Shown piece after piece: positions 48,593 through 56,782 of a stretch of DNA of 64,000 nt; position 1 is the stretch's first letter; each line of letters opens with the position of its first letter. This stretch comes from Allosediminivita pacifica (GTDB lineage: Bacteria; Pseudomonadota; Alphaproteobacteria; Rhodobacterales; Rhodobacteraceae). The position numbers were made by a program, and so were the translations under genes. The notes under the pieces are model-generated. The model was not told where the DNA came from and searched no databases. It was given only the letters and a program-made list of their open reading frames with translations. Where the stretch lies: the NCBI RefSeq assembly GCF_003054175.1, contig NZ_QBKN01000014.1, positions 60,625 to 124,624 on the forward strand, written 5' to 3'.

Positions 48593-49404
48593 TCCTCGTA
48601 CCCAGCGCGCAGACCTTCGCGGACGCGGTGGGCCACCTCGATGAACTCGGGGCTGTCGCGGATGTCGAGCGGGCGCTGCCGGGGCAGGGGGCTTTCGATC
48701 ACGTCGGTGATCCGGCCCGGCCGCGGCGACATGACCACGATGTGTGTGGACAGGTAGACCGCCTCGGGGATCGAGTGTGTGACGAAGGCGATGGTCTTGC
48801 CCGTGCGGTCCCAGAGGCCCAAGAGCTCCTCGTTGAGCCGGTCACGCACGATCTCGTCCAGGGCGCCGAAGGGTTCGTCCATGAGCAGGATGTCGGCGTC
48901 GAAGGCGAGCGCCCGGGCGATCGAGGCCCGCTGCTGCATCCCGCCCGAAAGCTGCCAGGGGAATTTCTTTTCGAAACCCGTCAGTTCCACGAGGTCGAGG
49001 ACACGGGCGACACGCTCTTCCTGCTCGGACTTGGAAAAGCCCATGATCTCAAGCGGGAGGCGGATGTTGCCGCCGATGGTGCGCCACGGATAAAGCCCCG
49101 CCGCCTGGAACACGTAGCCGTAGGCGCGCGCCTTGCGGGCGGCGTCGGGGTCCATGCCGTTGACGGTGAGCTTGCCGCCTGTGGGCGTCTCCAGCGCCGC
49201 GATGCAGCGCAGGAGGGTGGTCTTGCCGCAGCCCGAGGGGCCGATGAAGCTGACGAAATCCCCCTTGGAGATGTCGAGCGTGACGTCCGAGAGGGCGTTC
49301 ACCGGGCCGTCGGCGGTCTGGAAGGTCAGGAAGAGGTTCCGCGCCGAAACGACGGCGGGGGCGCTCTGCGGGGCCGGGGCGGATTGGGCTGCGGCGCTCT
49401 GCAT
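48589..49404 (-). CDS. ABC transporter ATP-binding protein (SsuB/TauB type)
   Basis: A 271-residue ATPase. Walker A GPSGCGKTT (about 55-63), signature LSGGMQQRASIARAL, Walker B ILLMDEPFGALD and switch FVTHSIPEAV are intact. The first 20 residues are Ala/Pro/Gln-rich. It is 7 bp downstream of hydA and overlaps the permease gene by 4 bp, so it is firmly inside the pyrimidine operon. Confidence 0.9.
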   Translation of the reverse strand: MQSAAAQSAPAPQSAPAVVSARNLFLTFQTADGPVNALSDVTLDISKGDFVSFIGPSGCGKTTLLRCIAALETPTGGKLTVNGMDPDAARKARAYGYVFQAAGLYPWRTIGGNIRLPLEIMGFSKSEQEERVARVLDLVELTGFEKKFPWQLSGGMQQRASIARALAFDADILLMDEPFGALDEIVRDRLNEELLGLWDRTGKTIAFVTHSIPEAVYLSTHIVVMSPRPGRITDVIESPLPRQRPLDIRDSPEFIEVAHRVREGLRAGYEE

Positions 49405-49411
49405 GTGTCCC

Positions 49412-50866
49412 TTACACCCCCGTGGCCGGGATGCCGGTGCGTTCCACCGGGCGGGGCGAGGTGAGCTCCTTCCAGCTCGACAGCGCCTTGTTGACCGGGC
49501 CGTTGCCCGAGCGCTTGACGAACTTGCCGTGGCCCGGCTCGCTCTGAAGCTCCCCGTCGTTCACGGCAAGCTGCCCGCGGGTCAGCACGAAGCGCGGCAG
49601 GCCCTTCACCTGCATGCCCTCGAAGACGTTGTAGTCGATGGCGCTGGCCTGCGTGGCGGCGCTGATCGTCTTTTCCTTCTCGGGATCCAGAACGAGGATA
49701 TCGGCGTCGGCGCCTTCGCGGATCGCGCCCTTCTTCGGGTAGCAGTTCAGGATCTTGGCGATATTGGTGGAGGTCACGGCCACGAATTCCTCGGGCGTCA
49801 GGCGTCCGGTGCCGACCCCTTGGGTCCAGAGCAGCGGGATGCGGTCCTCGACTCCGCCGGTGCCGTTGGGGATCTTGGTGAAATCGCCCACGCCGTAGCG
49901 TTTCTGGTCGGTGCTGAAGGCGCAGTGGTCGGTGGCCACCACCGACAGAGACCCGGCCTGCAGCCCGTGCCAGAGGCTTTCCTGGTGCTTCTTGTTGCGG
50001 AAGGGCGGCGACATCACGCGGCGGGCGGAGTGGTCCCAGTCCTTGTCGAAATACTCGCTCTCGTCGAGCGTCAGGTGCTGGATCAGCGGTTCGCCCCAGA
50101 CGCGCTTGCCCTGCTGGCGCGCGCGGCGGATGGCCTCGTGGCTCTCCTCGCAGGAGGTGTGCACGACATAAAGCGGCACGCCCGCCATGTCGGCGATCAT
50201 GATCGCGCGGTTGGTGGCCTCGCCCTCGACCTGGCTGGGCCGCGAATAGGCATGCGCCTCGGGGCCGGTGTTGCCCTCGGCCAGAAGCTTGGCGGAAAGC
50301 TCGGCCACCACGTCGCCGTTCTCGGCGTGGACCATGGCGATGCCGCCGAGCTCGGCCAGCCGCTGGAAGCTGGCGTACATCTCGTCGTCGTTCACCATCA
50401 GCGCGCCCTTGTAGGCCATGAAGTGCTTGAAGGTGTTGATGCCGCGTTCCTCGACCACGGTCTTCATCTCGTCGAAGACCTGCTCGCCCCACCAGGTGAC
50501 GGCCATGTGGAAGGAGAAATCGCAATGCGCGCGCGTGGACTTGTTGTCCCACATCTGGATCGCATCGAGCAGACCCTGGCCCGGCTGCGGCAGGCAGAAG
50601 TCGACGACCATTGTGGTGCCGCCCGCCAGCGCCGCGCGGGTGCCGGTGTCGAAGTCGTCGGTGGAGTAGGTGCCCATGAAGGGCATCTCGAGGTGCACGT
50701 GCGGGTCGATGCCGCCGGGCATGACGTAGCATCCGGTGGCGTCGAGCACCGTGTCCCCGTCGAGGTTCTTGCCGATCGCGGCGATGGTCTCGCCCTCGAC
50801 CAGCACGTCGGCCTCGAAGCTCATGTCATGCGTCACGACGGTGCCGTTCTTGATCACTGTGCTCAT
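49412..50866 (-). CDS. hydA: dihydropyrimidinase
   Basis: A 484-residue metal-dependent cyclic amidase that opens dihydrouracil or dihydrothymine to N-carbamoyl-beta-amino acids. Metal ligands are in GGIDPHVHLEMPF (57-69), and the carboxylated lysine lies in MAYKGALMVNDDEM (about 149-162). Later His residues are in YVVHTSCEES and DHCAF. Start at 50866, with GGAGGGA 8 bases upstream. The second gene of the leftward operon; repeat copy D separates it from the upstream amidohydrolase gene. Confidence 0.93.
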   Translation of the reverse strand: MSTVIKNGTVVTHDMSFEADVLVEGETIAAIGKNLDGDTVLDATGCYVMPGGIDPHVHLEMPFMGTYSTDDFDTGTRAALAGGTTMVVDFCLPQPGQGLLDAIQMWDNKSTRAHCDFSFHMAVTWWGEQVFDEMKTVVEERGINTFKHFMAYKGALMVNDDEMYASFQRLAELGGIAMVHAENGDVVAELSAKLLAEGNTGPEAHAYSRPSQVEGEATNRAIMIADMAGVPLYVVHTSCEESHEAIRRARQQGKRVWGEPLIQHLTLDESEYFDKDWDHSARRVMSPPFRNKKHQESLWHGLQAGSLSVVATDHCAFSTDQKRYGVGDFTKIPNGTGGVEDRIPLLWTQGVGTGRLTPEEFVAVTSTNIAKILNCYPKKGAIREGADADILVLDPEKEKTISAATQASAIDYNVFEGMQVKGLPRFVLTRGQLAVNDGELQSEPGHGKFVKRSGNGPVNKALSSWKELTSPRPVERTGIPATGV

Positions 50867-50900
50867 CTTCTTCTCCCTCCAGACCGTCTCGCGTCGCGGT

Positions 50901-50963
50901 CTTCTTCTTGGTTCAAATATCCCGGGGGAGTCGCCCCATCGGGGCGACGGGGGCAGAGCCCCC
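50901..50963 (-). repeat. dispersed 3' double-hairpin repeat, copy D
   Basis: Hairpin 1 GGGGGC-TCT-GCCCCC (50949-50963) begins 10 bases after the stop codon of the amidohydrolase gene. Hairpin 2 GTCGCCCC-GAT-GGGGCGAC (50930-50948) is a perfect 8-bp stem unlike those of copies A and C. The tail CTCCCCCGGGATATTTGAAC and AAGAAGAAG (50901-50929) follows. The element lies inside an operon, so complete termination here is unlikely. Confidence 0.85.
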
Positions 50964-50973
50964 TCCCTCCCTG

Positions 50974-52224
50974 TCACTCCACGATCTGCGCCGTCTCGAC
51001 CACGGCATGGAACAGGACCTCGGCGCCCGCGCGGGCCCAGTCCTTGCTGATCTCCTCGGCCTCGTTGTGGCTCAGCCCGTCGACGCAGGGGCACATGACC
51101 ATGGCCGAGGGCGCCACGCGGTTGATCCAGCAGGCGTCGTGGCCCGCGCCCGAGACGATGTTCATGTGGCTGTAGCCAAGCCGTTCGGCGGCGCTGCGGA
51201 TGGCGCCGACGCACTCGGGGTCGAATTCGACCGGGTCGAAACCACCGACCTTCTCGAATTCCACCTCGAGGCCCATGTCCTCGCAGATCTTCGTCGCGTC
51301 CTCGCGCAGGCGCTTTTCCATGTCTTCGATCACGGCGAGGTCCGGCGAGCGGAAGTCGACGGTGAAGACGGCCTTGCCGGGGATCACGTTGCGCGAATTG
51401 GGGTAGACGTCGATGTGGCCCGCCGCGCCCACGGCGTGGGGCTTGTGCGACCAGGCGATCTCCTCGACCTTTTCCAGCACACGCGCCATGCCGAGGCCCG
51501 CGTTCTTACGCATCGGCATGGGGGTGGAGCCGGTGTGCGCGTCCTTTCCGGTGATGGTCACCTGCGTCCAGCTCAGCCCCTGTCCGTGGGTGACGACTCC
51601 GATGTCGACACCCTCGGCCTCGAGGATCGGGCCCTGTTCGATGTGCAGCTCGAAGAAGGCGTGCATCTTGCGCGCGCCGACCTCTTCCTCGCCCTTCCAG
51701 CCGATGCGCACGAGCTCGTCGCCGAAGCGTTTTCCCTCGGCGTCCACGCGGTCATAGGCCCAGTCCTGCGTGTGCATCCCGGCAAAGACGCCCGAGGACA
51801 ACATCGCGGGGGCAAAGCGGGTGCCTTCCTCGTTGGTCCAGTTGGTGACGACGATCGGGTGCTTGGTCTTGATGTCGAGGTCGTTGAGGCTTCGGATCAG
51901 TTCGAGCCCGCCGAGGACGCCCAGAATGCCGTCGTACTTGCCGCCGGTAGGCTGCGTGTCGAGGTGCGAGCCCACGTACACGGGCAGGGCGTCGGGATCG
52001 GTGCCTTCGCGACGGGCGAACATGTTGCCCATCTGGTCAAGACCCATGGTGCAGCCCGCGTCCTCGCACCACTTCTGGAAGAGCGCGCGGCCCTCGGCAT
52101 CCTCGTCGGTCAGGGTCTGGCGGTTGTTGCCCCCCGCGACGCCGGGGCCGATCTTGGCCATTTCCATGAGGCTCTCCCAGAGCCGTTCGCCGTCGATGCG
52201 CAGGTTCTCACCCGGTGCCGCCAT
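50974..52224 (-). CDS. Zn-dependent M20 amidohydrolase, probable N-carbamoyl-beta-alanine amidohydrolase
   Basis: A 416-residue member of the hydantoinase/carbamoylase branch of M20. VGSHLDTQPTGGKYDGILGV (about 78-97) and NEEGTRFAPAM carry metal ligands. HIEQGPILE and GAGHDA are typical of this branch. Given hydA, preA and preT it most likely completes reductive pyrimidine catabolism by releasing ammonia and carbon dioxide. Allantoate amidohydrolase is the main alternative. Start at 52224, with AGGGGA upstream. First gene of the operon, behind a RutR-like palindrome. Confidence 0.88.
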   Translation of the reverse strand: MAAPGENLRIDGERLWESLMEMAKIGPGVAGGNNRQTLTDEDAEGRALFQKWCEDAGCTMGLDQMGNMFARREGTDPDALPVYVGSHLDTQPTGGKYDGILGVLGGLELIRSLNDLDIKTKHPIVVTNWTNEEGTRFAPAMLSSGVFAGMHTQDWAYDRVDAEGKRFGDELVRIGWKGEEEVGARKMHAFFELHIEQGPILEAEGVDIGVVTHGQGLSWTQVTITGKDAHTGSTPMPMRKNAGLGMARVLEKVEEIAWSHKPHAVGAAGHIDVYPNSRNVIPGKAVFTVDFRSPDLAVIEDMEKRLREDATKICEDMGLEVEFEKVGGFDPVEFDPECVGAIRSAAERLGYSHMNIVSGAGHDACWINRVAPSAMVMCPCVDGLSHNEAEEISKDWARAGAEVLFHAVVETAQIVE

Positions 52225-52283
52225 TTTTCGTCCCCTGTCTTCGTTCTTCGCGGCGTTGCGCTTGACCAAGGCCGCGCCGGTTT

Positions 52284-52299
52284 TTTACCATTTGGTAAA
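52284..52299. promoter_or_regulatory. RutR-like operator between the amidohydrolase and TetR genes
   Basis: TTTACCA-TT-TGGTAAA is a perfect 16-bp palindrome, 60 bp before the amidohydrolase start and about 115 bp before the regulator start. The published RutR consensus is TTGACCA-NN-TGGTCAA, so spacing and centre agree with one changed position per half-site. A related site lies before preT. Confidence 0.75.
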
Positions 52300-52412
52300 G
52301 TCACGATTGCAACGGGTCGGTAGCCTGTCAAGCGCGGCGGAGCGGCTTCGCAGGAAGCTCTGCCCGGATGTCAGTCTCGGCGCACATTGTATCAGCATTG
52401 GGAAAATCGATT

Positions 52413-53075
52413 ATGGCCGATGATGGCGCTCTTTCCTCTCGCCCGGGGGCCGCAAAGCCGCGGAGCCGAATCCAGAGGCGCAACCGCAAGAAGATTCTCG
52501 AAGCCGCGCTGGACGTTTTTTCGCAGCACGGATTCCGCGGTGCCACGCTCGACCAGATCGCGGGACGGGCGGGCATGTCGAAGCCTAACATGCTGTATTA
52601 TTTCGACAGCAAGGAGGCGATCCATGTCGAATTGCTGAACGCGCTGATGAGCGAATGGCTGGCGCCTCTCGAGGCGCTGCAGGACGCCGAGGACCCGGTT
52701 GCTGAGATCATGGGCTACGTCCGCAGCAAGATGGAGATGAGCCGCGTCATGCCGCGGGAGAGCCGACTTTTTGCGGGCGAGATCCTTCAGGGGGCGCCGC
52801 GGATGGCGCCGCACCTGAAAGCGGCGCTGAAGCCGCTTTTCGATAGGAAGTGCGCGCTGATCCGCGGTTGGAGCGAGAGCGGCAGGCTGGCGCCCGTGGA
52901 CGCCGAACATCTGCTCTTCACCATCTGGGCTGTGACGCAGCACTACGCGGATTTCGAGGCGCAGGTGGATGTGCTGATGCCCGAAAAGGAAGCGGCCTGG
53001 CGTCGGGCCTGCGCCCATGTGGAAGGCCTGTTCATGCGGCTGCTGACCCCTGCCCGTGAGGCCGGCGAAATCTGA
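52413..53075 (+). CDS. rutR: TetR-family regulator, RutR-like
   Basis: A 220-residue regulator. The helix-turn-helix is at about 24-68 (LDQIAGRAGMSKPNMLYYF). The C-terminal domain has the length and pattern of the RutR/YcdC group (VMPRESRLFAGEILQGAP and later WAVTQHYADFE). RutR of Escherichia coli senses uracil or thymine. The catabolic genes on both sides fit this. I use the ATG at 52413; an ATG at 52368 is also in frame but would extend into the upstream region without family support. Confidence 0.85.
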   Translation: MADDGALSSRPGAAKPRSRIQRRNRKKILEAALDVFSQHGFRGATLDQIAGRAGMSKPNMLYYFDSKEAIHVELLNALMSEWLAPLEALQDAEDPVAEIMGYVRSKMEMSRVMPRESRLFAGEILQGAPRMAPHLKAALKPLFDRKCALIRGWSESGRLAPVDAEHLLFTIWAVTQHYADFEAQVDVLMPEKEAAWRRACAHVEGLFMRLLTPAREAGEI

Positions 53076-53102
53076 CGCGGCGCCACGACCTGCCATTTCG
53101 GT

Positions 53103-53133
53103 TGCGGCTGACCGAGGGGCCCAGTCAGCCGCA
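53103..53133. terminator. bidirectional hairpin between rutR and preA
   Basis: A 10-bp perfect stem (53103-53112 with 53124-53133) around an 11-base loop sits in the 64-bp gap between two convergent genes. No T-run is present. Confidence 0.5.
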
Positions 53134-53139
53134 GGCTTC

Positions 53140-54444
53140 TCATTCCGCGGCCGGGGCCAACGGGTTGTTGGGATGCGTCGTCCAGTTGGCGTAGTCCGTT
53201 TCGATCCGCTTGCCGGTGCGCGGATCGACCGACCCGGTGGGCAGGCGCTCCATGGTGATGCACTCCTCGACCGGGCAGACGTCGACGCAGAGGTTGCAGG
53301 CGACGCATTCGTCGTCCTCGACCTCGAACACGCGGTCCGGGCTCATCGAGATGGCCTGATGCGAGGTGTCTTCGCAGGCGGCGTAGCAGCGGCCGCACTT
53401 GATGCAGGCGTCCTGGTCGATGCGCGCCTTGGTGACGTAGTTGAGGTTGAGGTACTGCCAGTCGGTGACGTTCGGGATTGCCTTGCCGACAAAATCCGAG
53501 GTGCTGGCAAAACCCTTGTCGTCCATCCACTCCGACAGGCCGCGCTTCATTTCTTCGACGATCTTGAAGCCGTAGGTCATGGCCGCGGTACAGACCTGCA
53601 CGGTGCCGCAGCCGAGCGTCATAAATTCCGCCGCATCGCGCCAGGTTGTGATCCCGCCGATGCCGCTGATGGGCAGGCCGTGGGTTTCTGGATCGCGGGC
53701 GATCTCGGAGACCATGGACATGGCGATGGGCTTGACCGCCGGGCCACAGTAGCCGCCGTGTGTGCCCTTGCCGTCGATGGTGGGTTCGGGCGCGAAGCTG
53801 TCGAGGTTGACCGAGGTGATTGAGTTGATCGTGTTGATCAGGCTCACCGCGTCGGCGCCGCCGTTCCTGGCTGCCGTGGCGGGCTTGCGGATGTCGGTGA
53901 TGTTCGGCGTCAGCTTGACGATCACGGGCCGGTCGTAGTGTTTCTTGCACCAGCGGGTGACCATCTCGATGTACTCGGGCACTTGACCCACGGCGGCGCC
54001 CATGCCGCGTTCGGACATGCCGTGCGGACAGCCGAAGTTGAGCTCGATCCCGTCGGCGCCGGTTTCGGCGACCCGGGGCAGGATAGCCGCCCAGGCCTCT
54101 TCCTCGCAGGGGACCATGATCGAGGCGATCAGCGCGTGGTCTGGGTAGTCGGATTTCACGCGGGCCATTTCCTCAAGGTTGGTCTCGAGCGAGCGGTCTG
54201 TGATGAGTTCGATGTTGTTGAGCCCGAGAAGGCGGCGGTCGGCGCCGTAGATCGCGCCGTAGCGGGGGCCGTTGACGTTGACCACCGGCGGGCCTTCGGC
54301 GCCCAGCGTCTTCCAGACGACACCGCCCCAGCCGGCCTCGAAGGCGCGGCGGACGTTGTATTCCTTGTCGGTGGGCGGCGCCGAGGCAAGCCAGAAGGGG
54401 TTGGGGCTTTTGACGCCCAGGAAGTCGTTCGTGAGGTCTGCCAT
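53140..54444 (-). CDS. preA: NAD-dependent dihydropyrimidine dehydrogenase subunit PreA
   Basis: A 434-residue subunit that reduces uracil or thymine. The N-terminal FMN-binding barrel is of the dihydroorotate dehydrogenase type (NPFWLASAPPTDKEYNVRRA and later IELNFGCPHGMSERGMG). The C-terminal part has two 4Fe-4S clusters, CIKCGRCYAAC and CVACNLCVDVCPVEEC. It lies 13 bp downstream of preT and works with it as a heteromer. Confidence 0.93.
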   Translation of the reverse strand: MADLTNDFLGVKSPNPFWLASAPPTDKEYNVRRAFEAGWGGVVWKTLGAEGPPVVNVNGPRYGAIYGADRRLLGLNNIELITDRSLETNLEEMARVKSDYPDHALIASIMVPCEEEAWAAILPRVAETGADGIELNFGCPHGMSERGMGAAVGQVPEYIEMVTRWCKKHYDRPVIVKLTPNITDIRKPATAARNGGADAVSLINTINSITSVNLDSFAPEPTIDGKGTHGGYCGPAVKPIAMSMVSEIARDPETHGLPISGIGGITTWRDAAEFMTLGCGTVQVCTAAMTYGFKIVEEMKRGLSEWMDDKGFASTSDFVGKAIPNVTDWQYLNLNYVTKARIDQDACIKCGRCYAACEDTSHQAISMSPDRVFEVEDDECVACNLCVDVCPVEECITMERLPTGSVDPRTGKRIETDYANWTTHPNNPLAPAAE

Positions 54445-54457
54445 CTGGGTGTCCTCC

Positions 54458-55786
54458 TCAGGCGCCGGTCAGGGCGGCGTGGATGTCTTCGGCTGCGTCC
54501 CGGCCTTCGGAAACGGCAACCACGGTCAGGTCCTCGCCGGGCGTGCAGTCGCCGCCGGCCCAGACCTTGTCGAGGGAGGTGCGGCCGTTGTCCGAGGTCG
54601 CGATCTTGCTACCCGCCATGTCGAGCCCGAGCCCGCTGACAAGGCTCTGGCCGATGGCGCGGAAGACCTGGTCGGCGGGCAGGCGGAAGGTTTCGCCGGT
54701 GCCTTGCAGGCTGCCGTCGATTTCTTGAGTGTATTCCAGTTCGATCTCGGCGACCGATCCGTTGCCGTGCATGGCCTTGGGCATGACGTGGGTCAGGATG
54801 CGCACGCCCTTGGAGGTGGCGAGGTCGCGTTCGTACTGGCTGGCGGGCATCTTGTCGGGGCCGCGGCGGTAGGCGAGCGTGACCTGCTCGGCACCCAGCA
54901 GCTTTGACTGTACAGCCGCGTCGACGGCGGTCATGCCGCCGCCGATGACCACGACATGCCGCCCGACGGGCAGCTTTGTCAGGTTCTCGGACTGGCGGAG
55001 TTCGGCGATGAAATCAACGGCGTCGGCAACCCCGTCACGATCGTTGCCGGGAGCGTCGAGCGCGTTCACGCCGCCAAGCCCCATGCCCAGGAAGACGGCG
55101 TCGAAGTCGGTCCGCAGGGTTTCGAGGTCGAGATCGGCACCGAGGGGGCGGTCATATTCGATGGTGATGCCACCGATACCTAGCAACCAGTCCACCTCGC
55201 GCGCGGCGAAGGCGTCGGTCGCCTTGTAGGCGGCGATGCCGTATTCGTTCAGCCCGCCGGGCTTGGACCTGGCCTCGTAGATGGTGACCGTGTGGCCCTT
55301 CATGGCAAGCCTGTGCGCGCAGGCAAGACCGGCGGGGCCGGCGCCGACCACGGCGACGCGCTTGCCGGTCTCGGCGGCGCGGTGGAAGGGGTGGCCCTGG
55401 CGGGACATGAGGCTGTCCGTGGCGTGGCGCTGGAGGCGTCCGATCTCGACAGGTTTGCCTTCGGCGGCTTCGCGCACGCAGGCCTCTTCGCAGAGCGTTT
55501 CGGTCGGGCAGACGCGGGCGCACATGCCGCCGAGGATATTCTGTTCAAAGATCGTCTTGGCCGCGGCTTCGGGCATGCCGGTGGCGATTTGCCGGATGAA
55601 GAGCGGGATGTCGATCTCGGTCGGGCAGGCGGTCACGCAGGGCGCCTCGTGGCAGAAGTAACACCGGTCCGCGGCGACGGTCGCTTCGTGGCGGTCGAGC
55701 GGGGCGTGCAGGTCGGAGAAGTTCTTTCCGATCTCCTCGGGCCCAAGGCGTCCGGGCACGATCCCCGGGGTCAGTTGGCTGGTCAT
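54458..55786 (-). CDS. preT: NAD-dependent dihydropyrimidine dehydrogenase subunit PreT
   Basis: A 442-residue flavoprotein subunit that passes electrons from NADH to PreA. The N-terminal Fe-S domain has cysteines at 42, 45, 50, 54 and 89, 93, 99, 103. The FAD loop is VGAGPAGLACA (147-157), and the nicotinamide loop is VVIGGGMTAVDAAV. First gene of the preT-preA unit. A RutR-like palindrome (55838-55853) lies about 52 bp upstream of its start. Confidence 0.92.
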   Translation of the reverse strand: MTSQLTPGIVPGRLGPEEIGKNFSDLHAPLDRHEATVAADRCYFCHEAPCVTACPTEIDIPLFIRQIATGMPEAAAKTIFEQNILGGMCARVCPTETLCEEACVREAAEGKPVEIGRLQRHATDSLMSRQGHPFHRAAETGKRVAVVGAGPAGLACAHRLAMKGHTVTIYEARSKPGGLNEYGIAAYKATDAFAAREVDWLLGIGGITIEYDRPLGADLDLETLRTDFDAVFLGMGLGGVNALDAPGNDRDGVADAVDFIAELRQSENLTKLPVGRHVVVIGGGMTAVDAAVQSKLLGAEQVTLAYRRGPDKMPASQYERDLATSKGVRILTHVMPKAMHGNGSVAEIELEYTQEIDGSLQGTGETFRLPADQVFRAIGQSLVSGLGLDMAGSKIATSDNGRTSLDKVWAGGDCTPGEDLTVVAVSEGRDAAEDIHAALTGA

Positions 55787-55837
55787 GCTGGCTCCCTGAT
55801 CCTTGTCTTATGGAAAAAGACTGCCACGGAAGTAAAT

Positions 55838-55853
55838 TTTATCAAACGGTAAA
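55838..55853. promoter_or_regulatory. RutR-like operator upstream of preT
   Basis: TTTATCA-AA-CGGTAAA has the same 7-2-7 layout as the site at 52284-52299. It lies inside a longer imperfect 24-bp palindrome (55834-55857) flanked by AAAT and ATTT. It probably ties preT-preA to the same regulator, although the divergent ArsR-type protein could also bind here. Confidence 0.6.
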
Positions 55854-55933
55854 ATTTGAGTGGTCTGGAAATGGATCTGCGAGCCCGGGGCGATTAACCG
55901 ACTGGCAAGGAGCTCTTCGCTATTTCACGAACC

Positions 55934-56782
55934 ATGGAACGGGATCAGCTTTCCGCGCGGCTTCAGGCGCTTGGACATGTGCAGCGACAGGCTGTGCTCC
56001 GACTTTTGATGCGTCACCTGCCGGGGGAGCTGCCAGCAGGGATGATCGCGCGCGACCTCGGGCTCAAGGCTTCCACGCTCTCGGTCTACCTGAGCGCGCT
56101 GTCGCGCGCGGGGCTGGTGACCGCGCGGCGCGAAGGGCCGGAGCGTCGCTATCGTGCCTGTCCCGAAGCGATTGAGCAGATCATGTGCGGTATCGCGGAG
56201 CAGGTGGCCGAGGGGCGGCTGGCCCGAGGATCGGCACGCCGCACCACGCCTTGGCAAGTGCTTTTCCTTGAGGGGGAAGCCGGTGGTGCAGGCCCGATCG
56301 CCGCGGCGGTTCTGCAGCGCTACGGAATGGCCCGTTTTCATGCTTCGGTGGGTGGCCTCTCCCCGCTGCGCGAGGTCGATCCGGTCGTGGCGCAGGTGCT
56401 CATGCGGATGGGGCACGACGTGTCCGGCCTGACCCCGATGGGGCCGGGGCAGGCCGCAGATGTTGTTGTCACGCTGGATGCCACGGCCGCGAGCTTCGAT
56501 GGACCATGGAGCAATGCGATGCGGGGGCATTGGCCGATGCCGCAGCGACCGGATCGCGTGATCTGCCGGGCGCTTTGGGCCCAGCGGATTTACATGGAGC
56601 TCACGCGCCGGGCCAAGGCTCTCACCGCTGCCACGCGGGGCGAGGGGGGAGCCGCTGCCTTGCTGACCGCGCTCAACGACCTCAGTTCATGTCCTCCAGA
56701 AGCCGGCCATGCCTGCGCGTTTCGGCAATCACCTCGCCGAAGGTCGTCAGCCCCTGAGCCTCGAGAAGCGGCAGCATCCTGA
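55934..56782 (+). CDS. ArsR-type regulator fused to a degenerate LMW phosphatase / arsenate reductase domain
   Basis: A 282-residue two-domain protein. Residues 1-95 form an ArsR-type winged helix (LGLKASTLSVYLSALSRAGLV). Residues 108-230 follow the low-molecular-weight phosphatase / ArsC fold: strand VLFLEG, helix AAAVLQRYG, then DVVVTL and HWPMPQ. The catalytic Cys-x5-Arg loop is absent: the position after VLFL reads EGEAGGAG. The domain is therefore probably a sensor rather than an enzyme. It is divergent from preT and its last 101 bp overlap the end of the convergent exonuclease gene. Confidence 0.78.
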   Translation: MERDQLSARLQALGHVQRQAVLRLLMRHLPGELPAGMIARDLGLKASTLSVYLSALSRAGLVTARREGPERRYRACPEAIEQIMCGIAEQVAEGRLARGSARRTTPWQVLFLEGEAGGAGPIAAAVLQRYGMARFHASVGGLSPLREVDPVVAQVLMRMGHDVSGLTPMGPGQAADVVVTLDATAASFDGPWSNAMRGHWPMPQRPDRVICRALWAQRIYMELTRRAKALTAATRGEGGAAALLTALNDLSSCPPEAGHACAFRQSPRRRSSAPEPREAAAS

